36,224 nt of DNA from an uncultured Paludibacter sp. (GCA_900498215.1 LR026962.1:2960892-2997115); one strand, 5' to 3'; positions 1-9,652 are shown, counted from the first letter of the stretch. The notes: generated by a model not told the origin, from the sequence alone. Program-made: numbers and translations.

Positions 1-1
1 A

Positions 2-1903
2 CGAGAAAGAAACCGTAAAGTGCTGAATTTAGCAGGAAGCGCTACTTGGGAAGCTCTTAAAAATCTAAAATTAAGAACCGAAGTAGGACTGGATGACAGG
101 AGAGATAAGGATCAACGTTTTTGGGGAGTAACAACATATTATATTAAGAACGTTCCGTCTTCTGAAAATCAAGGTAAACCAGCCATCTCATTAGAGAATT
201 CAACAGACAATTCTATCCGAAACACAAATACTATAAATTATGATTTTAAAAAATATTTAAATGAAAATAATCATCTAAATGTAATGTTGGGGCACGAATA
301 TATTATTACCCAATCGAACACATTAACAGATATCGTACATGGATTCCCTGAAACATTTACGGCAAACGATGCTTGGAAATTATCTACTCAGGGAACTCCT
401 TTTTCTATTGACAATTATTATGAACCGGATGATAAATTATTATCTTTCTTTGGTAGGGCAAACTATGACTATTTAAGCAAATATCTGTTAAGCGTAACTT
501 TCAGAGCAGATGCATCATCACGTTTTAGTAAAGAAAATCGTTGGGGATATTTTCCGTCAGCAGCAGCAGCATGGCGTATTTCTTCAGAACATTTTATGAC
601 AGATACAAAAAAATGGCTGGATGATTTAAAACTGAGAATAAGTTATGGAACAGCTGGAAATAATAATATTCCTAAAGGTCAATTAACTCAAAGTTACAGT
701 TCAAGTATTACGTCCTGGATTAATGGATTTACAAATTATTGGGCTCCTTCTAAGACAATGTCTAATCCTGATTTAAGATGGGAGACAACTATTACAAGAA
801 ATATGGGACTTGACATCACTACTTTGAATAGCCGCTTAAGCGCTACAATTGAAGGATACATAAATACCACAAATGATCTATTAATAAGATTTCCTATTCC
901 TGGAACAGGATATGACTATCAATATAGAAATATGGGCGAAACTCAAAATAAAGGATTTGAGGTGTCTGTAAATTGGATTGTTGTAAATAACAAAAATTAT
1001 GGACTTACTTTAAATACAAATATAGGGTTTAATAAAACAAAAATAAAATCATTGGGAATAATGCAAGATTTTGGAGCAGAAACTTATTGGGCTTCATCGG
1101 AAATAGGATATGACTATTGGATTGCTAAAGGAGGAGCTGTAGGGGAAATGATAGGTTATCGTTCTGATGGCAGATACGAAGTAAGCGATTTTGAAGGATA
1201 CGATGGAACGAAATGGATTTTGAAAGAAGGTGTTGCAGATGCTTCAGCTGTGGTAGGAGAAATTAGACCTGGAAGTATGAAACTGAAAAATATAGACGGA
1301 AGTGAAGATAATTTAGTAACCTCTTCTGACCGCGAAATAATTGGAGATGCAAATCCTATAAATACAGGAGGATTGAATATAAGTGGTCGAATATATAATT
1401 TTGATATGTCTGCCGGATTTAACTGGAGTTATGGAAACGATATTTATAATGCAAATAAAGTAGAATTTACTCAAACAGGAAAATATCAATACAGAAATAT
1501 GATTGATGTTATGTCTGATGGTAATAGATGGACGAATTTAAAAGCTGATGGGACTATCAGTAATGATCCCGTAGAATTAGCCGAAATGAATGCCAACACA
1601 ACAATGTGGTCTCCTTATACGGCACGTATGATATTTAGTGACTGGGCAGTAGAAAATGGCTCATTCCTTCGTTTAAATACGCTCACAATTGGCTATAGCC
1701 TCCCTAAATTTATTCTAAAATCTATAAAAATTCAGAGTTTACGTCTGTATGCAACGGGTTATAATGTGTTTTGTTTGACAAATTATTCGGGATATGATCC
1801 GGAAGTGTCAACCATACGAAATACTAACCTTACTCCTGGTGTTGATTATTCTGCATATCCCAAAAGTCGTCAGATTGTATTTGGTATGAATATTAATTTC
1901 TAA
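2..1903 (+). CDS. SusC/RagA-like TonB-dependent outer-membrane transporter, 3' part
   Basis: This is the C-terminal part of a SusC-family TonB-dependent receptor, the outer-membrane barrel that imports oligosaccharides under a SusD lid. The frame is open from the left edge, so the GTG at 20 is not the start; about 630 residues are visible of a family that usually has about 1000, so the signal peptide, carboxypeptidase-like domain and plug lie outside the window. Family hallmarks are the barrel-strand pattern of alternating aromatic residues, the segment YNVFCLTNYSGYDPEV near the C-terminus (canonical NLFTWTNYSGYDPEV in SusC proteins) and the ending FGMNINF with a terminal aromatic residue. 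A susD gene follows after 19 bp, and pectin-degrading genes follow that, so the likely cargo is pectic oligosaccharide. The substrate is inferred from neighbours only. Confidence 0.95.
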   Translation, partial: RERNRKVLNLAGSATWEALKNLKLRTEVGLDDRRDKDQRFWGVTTYYIKNVPSSENQGKPAISLENSTDNSIRNTNTINYDFKKYLNENNHLNVMLGHEYIITQSNTLTDIVHGFPETFTANDAWKLSTQGTPFSIDNYYEPDDKLLSFFGRANYDYLSKYLLSVTFRADASSRFSKENRWGYFPSAAAAWRISSEHFMTDTKKWLDDLKLRISYGTAGNNNIPKGQLTQSYSSSITSWINGFTNYWAPSKTMSNPDLRWETTITRNMGLDITTLNSRLSATIEGYINTTNDLLIRFPIPGTGYDYQYRNMGETQNKGFEVSVNWIVVNNKNYGLTLNTNIGFNKTKIKSLGIMQDFGAETYWASSEIGYDYWIAKGGAVGEMIGYRSDGRYEVSDFEGYDGTKWILKEGVADASAVVGEIRPGSMKLKNIDGSEDNLVTSSDREIIGDANPINTGGLNISGRIYNFDMSAGFNWSYGNDIYNANKVEFTQTGKYQYRNMIDVMSDGNRWTNLKADGTISNDPVELAEMNANTTMWSPYTARMIFSDWAVENGSFLRLNTLTIGYSLPKFILKSIKIQSLRLYATGYNVFCLTNYSGYDPEVSTIRNTNLTPGVDYSAYPKSRQIVFGMNINF

Positions 1904-1922
1904 ACCTATAAAAATTCGAAAA

Positions 1923-3698
1923 ATGAAAAAGATATTATATTTTATAACATTAAGTTTCTTGGTTGGCTCAATGACGACTTCTTGTGATATGGATGCTCCA
2001 AGCCAGTCTACAATGGATGAGTCAGTTATATTTTCCACACCGGCATTGGCAGAAGCTGCTGTAATGGGAATTCACCAATCATTTGGGGAAACAAATTCGT
2101 ACCGAGGTCGTTTTCTGCCTTATTATGGAATAAATTCGGATATCGAATGGATAAATAATATGCCCACAACGGGTGTAGGATTAGCTGATGACGGTAAATA
2201 TGCATTAACCGGATATGATCCAAGTCCAACCAACACACAAATGAACACGAGTAATAATGCTTGGGCAAAGTTTTATGAGGGAATAGAAAGAGCCAATATG
2301 TGTATTAGAGGATTACGTGCCTATGGAAATATTGAATCCAATGCAGACTTAGCTCAACTGTTAGGCGAAGCATTAACGTTAAGAGCAGTAATTTATTTAG
2401 ACTTGATAAAAGGATGGGGAGATGTTCCTGCACGTTTTGAACCGATAAATAGTGAAACCATTTATTTGCCAAGGTCAGATAGAGATGTAATTTACAAACA
2501 AATTTTGGCCGATTTATTAGAAGCAGAAGATTTAGTAGCTTGGCCTAATGAAACATCTGTAACAAGTACTACCGAACGTATAAATAAAGCATTTGTAAAA
2601 GGATTAAGAGCAAGAATTGCACTTTATGCTTCAGGCTATAGTCAACGCAGCGATGGAATTCGTAGAAGCACCGATCCTGAATTAAGCGTTGAAAAAATGT
2701 ATACACTCGCAAAAAACGAATGCCTTGATGTAATAAAAAGTCAAACTTGCGAATTAGGAACTTTTGAAGAAAATTTTAAACGATTATGTAAAGATGATGT
2801 AACAGCAGGCAAAGAATCATTATGGGAAATACCTTTTTCGGATGGGAGAGGACGAGTGCTTTATACTTTTGGAATAAAACACAATAGTGCTGATCAGTAT
2901 ACACAACAAGCACAAGGAGGTGTAAACGGCCCTTTACCTTATTTGTTCTATGATTATGATTTAGATGATGTTAGACGTGATATAACGTGTATTCCATACG
3001 ATTGGTCGAAAGAAACAGTCAGCAAACAACAGCCTCGCTCTTTGAAATCGTGGTGTTTTGGTAAATTGCGTTATGAGTGGATGAATCGTATTGTAACTTC
3101 AACCAATGACGATGGTATTAATTGGCAATATATGCGGTTAGCTGATGTTTATTTAATGGCAGCAGAAGCCATCAATGAATTGGATGGTCCGGCTGCTGCA
3201 ACTCCTTATATGAAACCTATTTTGGATAGAGCTTTACCGGCTGCAAAAGTTACTACTTATATGGCGCAAGCAACAGGGAGCAAAACTGATTTCTTTAATG
3301 CAATTGTAGAGCAGCGTGCCTTTGAATTTGCAGGAGAATCATTAAGAAAAGCAGATTTAATCCGTTGGAACTTGTTAAAGACAAAATTAGATGAAGCGAA
3401 AACAAAAATGACTCAATTAGCAAACAGAGAAGGAAATTATGCCGATCTTCCTGAAAAAATATATTACGAAACTGCAGAGGACGGAGAAACTTTAATTATC
3501 TACGGATTAAATCATGGCGATACAGATGATGTGGGGGCTTCATTAAATTATGAATCCAATACTACGTGGATTTCTCCTACAAAATTGCCAACAGAACTCA
3601 TAAATGCTTTGTACCAAAAAGATCCTGATCAGCATCAATTTTGGCCCATTTGGCAAACATTTATTGATAGCAGTAACGGAAGTTTAACTAACGACTAA
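1923..3698 (+). CDS. SusD/RagB-family glycan-binding outer-membrane lipoprotein
   Basis: A 591-residue SusD-like lipoprotein that sits on its SusC partner at the cell surface and captures oligosaccharides for import. It begins with a lipoprotein signal peptide (MKKILYFITLSFLVGSMTTSC, lipid-modified Cys at residue 21). The mature part shows SusD/RagB features: an N-terminal SusD-like segment (EAAVMGIHQSF, then ALTLRAVIYLDLIKGWGDVP), TPR-type helices, and the C-terminal RagB segment with WQYMRLADVYLMAAEAIN and QRAFEFAGESLRKADLIRW. Length is normal for the family. It follows susC closely and precedes another surface lipoprotein by 11 bp, so the three genes form one transcription unit. The ligand is inferred to be galacturonan or another pectic glycan. 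Confidence 0.95.
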   Translation: MKKILYFITLSFLVGSMTTSCDMDAPSQSTMDESVIFSTPALAEAAVMGIHQSFGETNSYRGRFLPYYGINSDIEWINNMPTTGVGLADDGKYALTGYDPSPTNTQMNTSNNAWAKFYEGIERANMCIRGLRAYGNIESNADLAQLLGEALTLRAVIYLDLIKGWGDVPARFEPINSETIYLPRSDRDVIYKQILADLLEAEDLVAWPNETSVTSTTERINKAFVKGLRARIALYASGYSQRSDGIRRSTDPELSVEKMYTLAKNECLDVIKSQTCELGTFEENFKRLCKDDVTAGKESLWEIPFSDGRGRVLYTFGIKHNSADQYTQQAQGGVNGPLPYLFYDYDLDDVRRDITCIPYDWSKETVSKQQPRSLKSWCFGKLRYEWMNRIVTSTNDDGINWQYMRLADVYLMAAEAINELDGPAAATPYMKPILDRALPAAKVTTYMAQATGSKTDFFNAIVEQRAFEFAGESLRKADLIRWNLLKTKLDEAKTKMTQLANREGNYADLPEKIYYETAEDGETLIIYGLNHGDTDDVGASLNYESNTTWISPTKLPTELINALYQKDPDQHQFWPIWQTFIDSSNGSLTND

Positions 3699-3709
3699 AA
3701 CAAAGAAAT

Positions 3710-5260
3710 ATGAAAACAATAAATAAATTAATATATTTTGTAATGTTATTTGCAACCACATTTATTGTAAGCTGTTCAAATGATTTCACAGAATATCTGG
3801 AAACTCAATATGCGCGTCTATTTTCACCAATAAATTTGACTGCAAAAATACAAAACAAAGTTGATGTTAAATTAACTTGGACTGTGTCTGACAATGTAGA
3901 AAGCTATGTAGTTGAGGTGTACGAAAATGATAGTTTAACTTTCTCAGGAACCCCGGTAATGACTATTAGCGATATTACTCCAAATCAAGTTCCTTATACT
4001 ATAACAGGATTAAAAGGAGAAACAAAATATTCAGCCAGAGTTAAAGCTGTAAGCTCTTCTGTAGATGAATCAAAATGGACGGGAGTATATTTTAAAACCG
4101 ATGCCGAAAACATATTTTTTGCATTTGAAGATGGAGATATTCAGGCAACTTCAGTAACGTTACGTTGGCCAGCAGGACAAACAGCAACAGATATTCTTAT
4201 CACTCCGGGAGATATAACACACACATTAACTACCGACGAAATTGCCGCCGGTGTAGTTACAATAACAGGTTTAACAGGCGAAACCGAATATACTGCAAAA
4301 TTAATGAACGGTACTTCCACAAGAGGAACTGCAACTTTCACAACTTTAGTAGATCTTGGAGGAGCTATTGCGGTTTATCCTACAGATGATTTAGCTGCGT
4401 TACTTGCGGCAGCAAATTCCGGTGATGCTTTTGCACTTTATCCCGGAAATTATGGTTCTACAACAAAATTTGTTGTTCCTGTGAATGTCGAAATTAAAGC
4501 AGTTTATCCAAATGATAGACCAATTTTAAATGGTTATATTTCACTCGAAAATGGGTCTTCATTATTAATGAAAGAACTTATAATGGATGGTACCGGATTA
4601 ACCGATGGCAATCAAACAATAGTATTTAATACGGCGGCAACTACTTATGGAGGTCTTGATATTGAAGGATGTGAGATAAAAAACTATGTAAAAGGTTTAT
4701 ATTATGTGAATGTTGCATCTACGGTAGAATCTATTATAATTAATAATAATATTATTCATGATATTGAATGTAGCGGAGGAGACTTTATGGATTGTCGGAC
4801 GGGTGTAGTTAAAGTACTTACTTTTACTAATAATACAGTGTATAATAGCGCTGCTGCACGTGATTTTATTAGAATGGATGATTCTTCTGGAACATTCTCT
4901 GGAATCACTTCACAAATCACAATTGGTCATAATACATTATATAAAGTTAGTAATACTGATGGTAAAAGACTTCTGTATGTGCGTTTTGTAAACAACGCTA
5001 TTACATTTACAAATAATATTGTTGCAGAAACAAGAGCAATGTTTTCAAATCAAAGTAAAACAAGTGTTCCAAGTTTCAATAATAATAATTACTTCAACGC
5101 ACCAAATCTTACATCTACAGCGCCTACTGTAACTGCAAGCTTTTATGATGATTCCGCGTCAACGTTAGATCCAGGATTTACTTCTGCTGAAACGGGCAAT
5201 TTTACCATAACCAATGAAACAGTTAAAGATAAAGCTATTGGAGACCCGCGTTGGAGATAA
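3710..5260 (+). CDS. Surface lipoprotein with FN3-like repeats and a DUF4957/DUF5123-type beta-helix
   Basis: A 516-residue lipoprotein; the signal peptide ends in VSC at residues 20-22. Residues of roughly 34-128 look like a fibronectin type III domain (PINLTAKIQNKVDVKLTW, then YTITGLKGETKYSARVKAV), with a second FN3-like repeat at about 130-212 (ITGLTGETEYTAKL). Residues from about 218 to the end form a right-handed beta-helix of the kind annotated DUF4957 plus DUF5123: the opening YPTDDLAALLAAANSGDAFALYPG, quoted here only as its first residues YPTDDLAALL, and the ending IGDPRWR are typical. No acid/base pair or Arg cluster of a known lyase stands out. As third gene of the SusCD operon, it is most likely a surface glycan-binding protein; a weak or uncharacterised lyase activity cannot be excluded. 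Confidence 0.85.
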   Translation: MKTINKLIYFVMLFATTFIVSCSNDFTEYLETQYARLFSPINLTAKIQNKVDVKLTWTVSDNVESYVVEVYENDSLTFSGTPVMTISDITPNQVPYTITGLKGETKYSARVKAVSSSVDESKWTGVYFKTDAENIFFAFEDGDIQATSVTLRWPAGQTATDILITPGDITHTLTTDEIAAGVVTITGLTGETEYTAKLMNGTSTRGTATFTTLVDLGGAIAVYPTDDLAALLAAANSGDAFALYPGNYGSTTKFVVPVNVEIKAVYPNDRPILNGYISLENGSSLLMKELIMDGTGLTDGNQTIVFNTAATTYGGLDIEGCEIKNYVKGLYYVNVASTVESIIINNNIIHDIECSGGDFMDCRTGVVKVLTFTNNTVYNSAAARDFIRMDDSSGTFSGITSQITIGHNTLYKVSNTDGKRLLYVRFVNNAITFTNNIVAETRAMFSNQSKTSVPSFNNNNYFNAPNLTSTAPTVTASFYDDSASTLDPGFTSAETGNFTITNETVKDKAIGDPRWR

Positions 5261-5266
5261 CAATAA

Positions 5267-5309
5267 TTTTAAGATTTTACCTCTCAACAAAAGAGGTAAA
5301 ATCTTAAAA
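5267..5309 (+). terminator. Perfect 18-bp hairpin ending the susCD transcription unit
   Basis: The two arms (5267-5284 and 5292-5309) are perfectly complementary over 18 bp around a 7-nt loop (CAACAAA), starting 7 bp after the stop of the beta-helix lipoprotein gene. The right arm ends in an A-run and the left arm begins with a T-run, so it could work on both strands, though both flanking genes run rightward. It separates the binding/import genes from the enzyme genes and may act as a partial terminator or a 3'-end stabiliser. Confidence 0.8.
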
Positions 5310-5369
5310 AATATTTACATACAAAAAGTTTGTTGACAAGTCTTTTCATTTACATAAAATTAAAATATA

Positions 5370-6989
5370 ATGAATAGGAGAATATATAGTATTTTGACAT
5401 TTTTTCTTTTATGTTTTTTCACCGTGAGTGCAAAATCTAAAGATTACAGGTATGATTATTTGTATAAAAATTTGCCATTTAAAATGCCCAAATTAGAAAA
5501 ACCTAATTTTCCAAAACATACTGTCAGCATAAAAGACTTTGGAGGAGTTGGTGATGGAATAACGTTGAATACAAATGCTTTTAACAATGCAATGGAACAA
5601 TTATCGCAGCAAGGAGGCGGAACATTGCTTGTACCGAAAGGAATTTGGTTTACAGGTCCCATTGTTTTTCATTCTAATATTAATTTGCATTTGGACAAAG
5701 GAGCGTTAATTCTTTTTTCGCCTGATTTTAATTTATACCCCATTGTAGAAACCGTATTTGAAGGATTAGATACGCGCAGGTGTCAATCTCCCATATCCGG
5801 AAAGGATTTAGTAAATGTTGCTATTACAGGAGAAGGTTCCATTAATGGTTATGGTGAAGCTTGGCGTCCTTTGAAAAAGAATAAGGTAACACTCATTCAA
5901 TGGAAAAAAATAACTTCATCCGGTGGAATTGTCAAAGATGATACTTGGTATCCTTCTGAGAGTTCTTACCATGGAGCGCAAATTAGTGATATGAATGTTC
6001 CTCACGGAGATTTAACAGAGCAACAATGGTTGGATATTAAAGACTTTCTTCGTCCCGTAATGGTAAGTTTTATACGGTGTAAAAACGTGTATCTACAGGG
6101 AGTGCTTTTTGAAAATTCTCCAAGTTGGAATATTCATCCGTTGATGTGTGAAAATGTAATTTTAGATGGAATTTTTTCACGTAATCCTGCTTATGCACAA
6201 AACGGAGACGGATTAGATTTAGAATCTTGCAAAAATTCGATTATAGTAAATTGTCAGTTTGATGTAGGCGATGATGGCATTTGTATTAAATCCGGAAAAG
6301 ACGAAGCTGGGCGCAAACGTGCAACACCTACCGAAAATGTGATAGTTGACAACTGTAAAGTATTTCAAGGACACGGCGGATTTGTTGTGGGAAGTGAAAT
6401 GTCAGGAGGAGTTAGGAATATTTCTGTAACAAATTGTCAGTTTTTAGGAACCGATGTTGGTCTGCGATTTAAAAGTGCAAGAGGAAGAGGTGGAATAGTT
6501 GAAAATATTTATATATCAGATATTTATATGTTCAATATCGTAACCGATTCTTATCTTTTCGATTTGTATTATGGCGGAAAATCTGCTGTAGAAGCATTGG
6601 AAGATGAAAATGAAATATCAATGGAAGACAAAAAGTATGCGATAAATGAAGGAACTCCAATGTTCAGAAACATATTTGTAAAAAATATTGTGTCTCGTAA
6701 TGCGCGCAGAGCAATGTATTTCAATGGATTGCCGGAAATGAAAATAAGTAACATCCATATAGAAAATGCGTTTATTTCTTCCATTTTTGGAGCTGAATTA
6801 AGTAATTCGAAAGATATTGAATTTAAAGATGTATATATTGAGCCCCAAATAGGTTCAGCTTTAATTCTAAAAAATGTTGACAATTTTAAATCGGAAGGTT
6901 TTACCTATCCGAAAGAATTAGAAAAACCGGTAGACTTAAAAGAAAAGGGAAATTCTAATATACTGATTTCAGGAACGGAAATAAAATAG
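5370..6989 (+). CDS. GH28 polygalacturonase, secreted
   Basis: A 539-residue glycoside hydrolase family 28 enzyme that hydrolyses alpha-1,4-galacturonic acid linkages in homogalacturonan. A Sec signal peptide covers about residues 1-21 (cleavage near TVSA). The domain is a right-handed beta-helix opening with VSIKDFGGVGDGITLNTNAF (a typical GH28 start). All catalytic motifs are present: NGD with Asp280 in place of the usual NTD, the paired Asp301-Asp302 in DVGDDGICIKSG, His335 in GHG, and Arg367-Phe-Lys369 as RxK. Exo- or endo-action cannot be told from sequence alone, but the length and inserts around 165-225 resemble the exo-acting and Bacteroidota PUL forms. It leads the enzyme unit, 109 bp after the previous gene, with a hairpin in between. 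Confidence 0.93.
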   Translation: MNRRIYSILTFFLLCFFTVSAKSKDYRYDYLYKNLPFKMPKLEKPNFPKHTVSIKDFGGVGDGITLNTNAFNNAMEQLSQQGGGTLLVPKGIWFTGPIVFHSNINLHLDKGALILFSPDFNLYPIVETVFEGLDTRRCQSPISGKDLVNVAITGEGSINGYGEAWRPLKKNKVTLIQWKKITSSGGIVKDDTWYPSESSYHGAQISDMNVPHGDLTEQQWLDIKDFLRPVMVSFIRCKNVYLQGVLFENSPSWNIHPLMCENVILDGIFSRNPAYAQNGDGLDLESCKNSIIVNCQFDVGDDGICIKSGKDEAGRKRATPTENVIVDNCKVFQGHGGFVVGSEMSGGVRNISVTNCQFLGTDVGLRFKSARGRGGIVENIYISDIYMFNIVTDSYLFDLYYGGKSAVEALEDENEISMEDKKYAINEGTPMFRNIFVKNIVSRNARRAMYFNGLPEMKISNIHIENAFISSIFGAELSNSKDIEFKDVYIEPQIGSALILKNVDNFKSEGFTYPKELEKPVDLKEKGNSNILISGTEIK

Positions 6990-7080
6990 AGGTGAATCCG
7001 GTGCGTGTAAAGTAGCGAAGATATTTTTTTTAAAAATAAAGATAAAACACTTGAAAAGATTTGAGAAATTATTAAAATAA

Positions 7081-8244
7081 ATGAAAAAAATAATTTATAT
7101 ATCACTTTTTCTGTCTTTAGGATTAAATGTAGTTTCCTGTAAACCAAAATATTATATTAGAATGGCAGATTCGGAAATGACACGTAATCCGCAAAGTTGG
7201 ATGCTCGATTTTTCAGATAAACCAAAGTGGAGTTATTGTCAGGGACTGGAACTGCAAGCAATTTTACAAGTTTATAATAAAACCGGTGAAAAAAAGTATT
7301 TTGATTATGCTGAAAGTTTTGCCGATACGATGATAAATAACAACGGTTCAATAAAAACTTACGAACTTGAAAAATACAATTTGGATATGTTGAATTCAGG
7401 AAAAATCCTGTTTCCGATTTATGATATAACCCAAAAAACAAAATACAAAAAAGCAATAGATTTATTAAAAAGTCAAACTGATAACCAGCCAAGAGTTTCA
7501 AACGGTGGATTTTGGCACAAGAAAATTTATCCGCACCAGGTTTGGTTGGATGGAATTTATATGGCAATGCCTTTTTTAGCTCAATATGGAAAAGAATTCA
7601 ATCAACCGGAATTATTTGATGATATTACGTCTCAAATTATTAATGCAGAAAAAGATTTGAAGGATGAAAAAACCGGATTGCTTTATCACGGGTGGGAGGA
7701 AAGTCGCCAACAACGTTGGTCTGACCCGATTACAGGACGTTCACCTAATTTTTGGTCGAGAAGTATAGGTTGGTATATGATGGCATTAGTCGATGTGTTG
7801 GATTTTTTACCTGAAAATCATCCGAAGCGCACAGATATTATTCGCATTTTGAATGATTTATCTAAATCACTCGAAAAATATCAGGATAAAAAAACCGGAA
7901 TGTGGTATCAGGTAACAGATAAAGGAGGAAAAGAAGGAAATTATTTAGAATCTTCCGGCTCTATTATGTTTATTTATGCTTGGGTTAAAGGAGCTCAAAA
8001 AGGATATCTTCCTGAAGAATTTCTAAAAAAAGGGGAAAAAGCATATCAACAGTATGTAGAACAATTTATCAAAGAAAATCCTGATGGAACAATCAGTTTA
8101 ACAAATGTTTGCTCTGTAGCAGGACTTGGCGGAAATCCATATAGAGATGGAAGTTATGAATATTACATTTCAGAGCCCAAAAGAGACAATGACGCTAAAG
8201 CAGTTGCTCCCTTTATTATGGTAAGTATTATGTTAAACAAATAA
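7081..8244 (+). CDS. GH105 unsaturated galacturonyl hydrolase, predicted lipoprotein
   Basis: A 387-residue (alpha/alpha)6-barrel hydrolase of family GH105 (YteR/YesR type), which removes the 4,5-unsaturated galacturonyl residue from the non-reducing end of products made by pectate or rhamnogalacturonan lyases. The catalytic Asp is Asp157 in HQVWLDGIYMA; a second conserved Asp is Asp102 in LDMLNSGK. Further family segments are RSIGWYMMALVDVL and the C-terminal GLGGNPYRDGSYEYY. The N-terminus ends in VVSC (Cys20) after a hydrophobic stretch, so the protein is probably membrane-anchored outside the cytoplasm. It lies 91 bp after the GH28 gene and 27 bp before a PL1 lyase gene, whose products it would finish. 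Confidence 0.92.
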   Translation: MKKIIYISLFLSLGLNVVSCKPKYYIRMADSEMTRNPQSWMLDFSDKPKWSYCQGLELQAILQVYNKTGEKKYFDYAESFADTMINNNGSIKTYELEKYNLDMLNSGKILFPIYDITQKTKYKKAIDLLKSQTDNQPRVSNGGFWHKKIYPHQVWLDGIYMAMPFLAQYGKEFNQPELFDDITSQIINAEKDLKDEKTGLLYHGWEESRQQRWSDPITGRSPNFWSRSIGWYMMALVDVLDFLPENHPKRTDIIRILNDLSKSLEKYQDKKTGMWYQVTDKGGKEGNYLESSGSIMFIYAWVKGAQKGYLPEEFLKKGEKAYQQYVEQFIKENPDGTISLTNVCSVAGLGGNPYRDGSYEYYISEPKRDNDAKAVAPFIMVSIMLNK

Positions 8245-8271
8245 TAATAAGAATATTAAAATCACAGCAGG

Positions 8272-9651
8272 ATGGCACATAAATATATTTGGATAGTTTT
8301 ATTCCTTCTTTTAGCCGATTTTGGGACTCTTAATTCCCAAACTTTGGCATTTCCCGGAGCGGAAGGAGCCGGAATGTACACTACAGGAGGACGCGGCGGA
8401 AAGGTAATTTATGTAACATCCTTGGAAGATACGAATGAACCCGGCACTTTGCGCTGGGCGATAAATCAAAAAGGAAGCAGATTGGTGTTGTTTAAGGTTT
8501 CCGGTGTTATTCAATTGAACAGTCCATTGAAAATTAACAAAGGAGACATTACCATTGCCGGACAAAGCGCGCCCGGCGATGGTATTTGTATCAGAAATCA
8601 TGAAACAATTATCAGCGCTGATAACGTTGTAGTACGCTATATGCGGTTTCGGCTTGGCGATAACGCCAAAGAAGCCATTGATGCTTTTTCCGGGAAAGGA
8701 TGCAAGAATGTAATTGTTGATCATTGCAGTATGAGTTGGAGTGTTGATGAGGTTTCATCTTTTTACGATAATGAAAATTTTACTATGCAATGGTGTTTGA
8801 TTGCTGAAAGTTTGCGAAATTCCGTTCATAACAAAGGTGAACATGGTTACGGCGGAATCTGGGGCGGTAAAAATGCAAGTTTTCATCATAATTTTTTTGT
8901 GAGCCACGATAATCGGACTCCCCGTTTTTGTGGGAGCAGATACAGCGGTTTTCCTGAACTTGAAAAAGTTGATTTTAGGAACAATGTAATTTACAATTGG
9001 GGAAGTAATGATTCTTATGCCGGTGAAGGTGGAAGTTATAACATTGTGAACAATTATTACAAACCAGGACCGGCTACTAAATCCGACAAACATTTTCTAA
9101 ATCCATACGCGGATGATGGTAAAAATCATCAACCTGCAGGTATTTATGGTAAGTTTTATGTGAAAGGAAATGTGATGAAAGGAAATTGTAAAATAACGAA
9201 AGACAACGCTCTTGGTATAAAATTGAATACAACTTTTGAAAAATATGCTCCAAATGTTACATTGAATGATGTTATTCAAAAAACAGAATTTCCAATGCCC
9301 GCCGTTAAAACTCAATCGGCAAAAAAAGCATATAAAGACGTGTTGAAATTTTCAGGATGTTCATTAATTAGAGATACGTTAGACAAACGTTATGTAACGG
9401 AAACCGAAACGGGAACCTTTACATATAATGGTTCAAAAGGAAGCACAAAAGGATTAATTGATAGTCAAAATGATGTAGGTGGTTGGCCCGCATATAAATC
9501 ATTACCGGCGCCGCAAGATAGTAATGATGATGGAATTCCTGACGGTTGGCTCGAAAAAAAATATCCGAATAAAAAAGCAAACGATGTTGATATATCCGGA
9601 TATACTTATGTGGAAATGTATCTGAATAGTTTAGTAAAAAACATCAAATAA
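8272..9651 (+). CDS. PL1 pectate lyase, secreted
   Basis: A 459-residue polysaccharide lyase of family 1, cleaving de-esterified galacturonan by beta-elimination with Ca2+. A signal peptide covers about residues 1-22 (cleavage near NSQ). The mature protein opens with the Bacteroidota PL1 signature LAFPGAEGAGMYTTGGRGG and LEDTNEPGTLRWAI, followed by beta-helix rungs, VIVDHCSMSWSVDE (residues 147-160) and the Arg-containing SHDNRTPRF segment (Arg215/Arg218), where the catalytic Arg is expected. Near the C-terminus, PQDSNDDGIPDGWLEKKY resembles a Ca-binding thrombospondin type 3-like tail. Start chosen at ATG 8272 because the signal peptide begins there. The next gene starts 1 bp after its stop, indicating translational coupling with the methylesterase that prepares its substrate. 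Confidence 0.93.
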   Translation: MAHKYIWIVLFLLLADFGTLNSQTLAFPGAEGAGMYTTGGRGGKVIYVTSLEDTNEPGTLRWAINQKGSRLVLFKVSGVIQLNSPLKINKGDITIAGQSAPGDGICIRNHETIISADNVVVRYMRFRLGDNAKEAIDAFSGKGCKNVIVDHCSMSWSVDEVSSFYDNENFTMQWCLIAESLRNSVHNKGEHGYGGIWGGKNASFHHNFFVSHDNRTPRFCGSRYSGFPELEKVDFRNNVIYNWGSNDSYAGEGGSYNIVNNYYKPGPATKSDKHFLNPYADDGKNHQPAGIYGKFYVKGNVMKGNCKITKDNALGIKLNTTFEKYAPNVTLNDVIQKTEFPMPAVKTQSAKKAYKDVLKFSGCSLIRDTLDKRYVTETETGTFTYNGSKGSTKGLIDSQNDVGGWPAYKSLPAPQDSNDDGIPDGWLEKKYPNKKANDVDISGYTYVEMYLNSLVKNIK

Positions 9652-9652
9652 A

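Noticed and set aside
20-22. GTG as a start codon for the SusC-like gene
   Set aside because: The frame is open to the left edge and the protein lacks its signal peptide and plug, so the gene begins outside the window.
8311-9315. Several minus-strand frames within the PL1 gene
   Set aside because: They mirror the beta-helix coding sequence and have no promoter, signal or domain.
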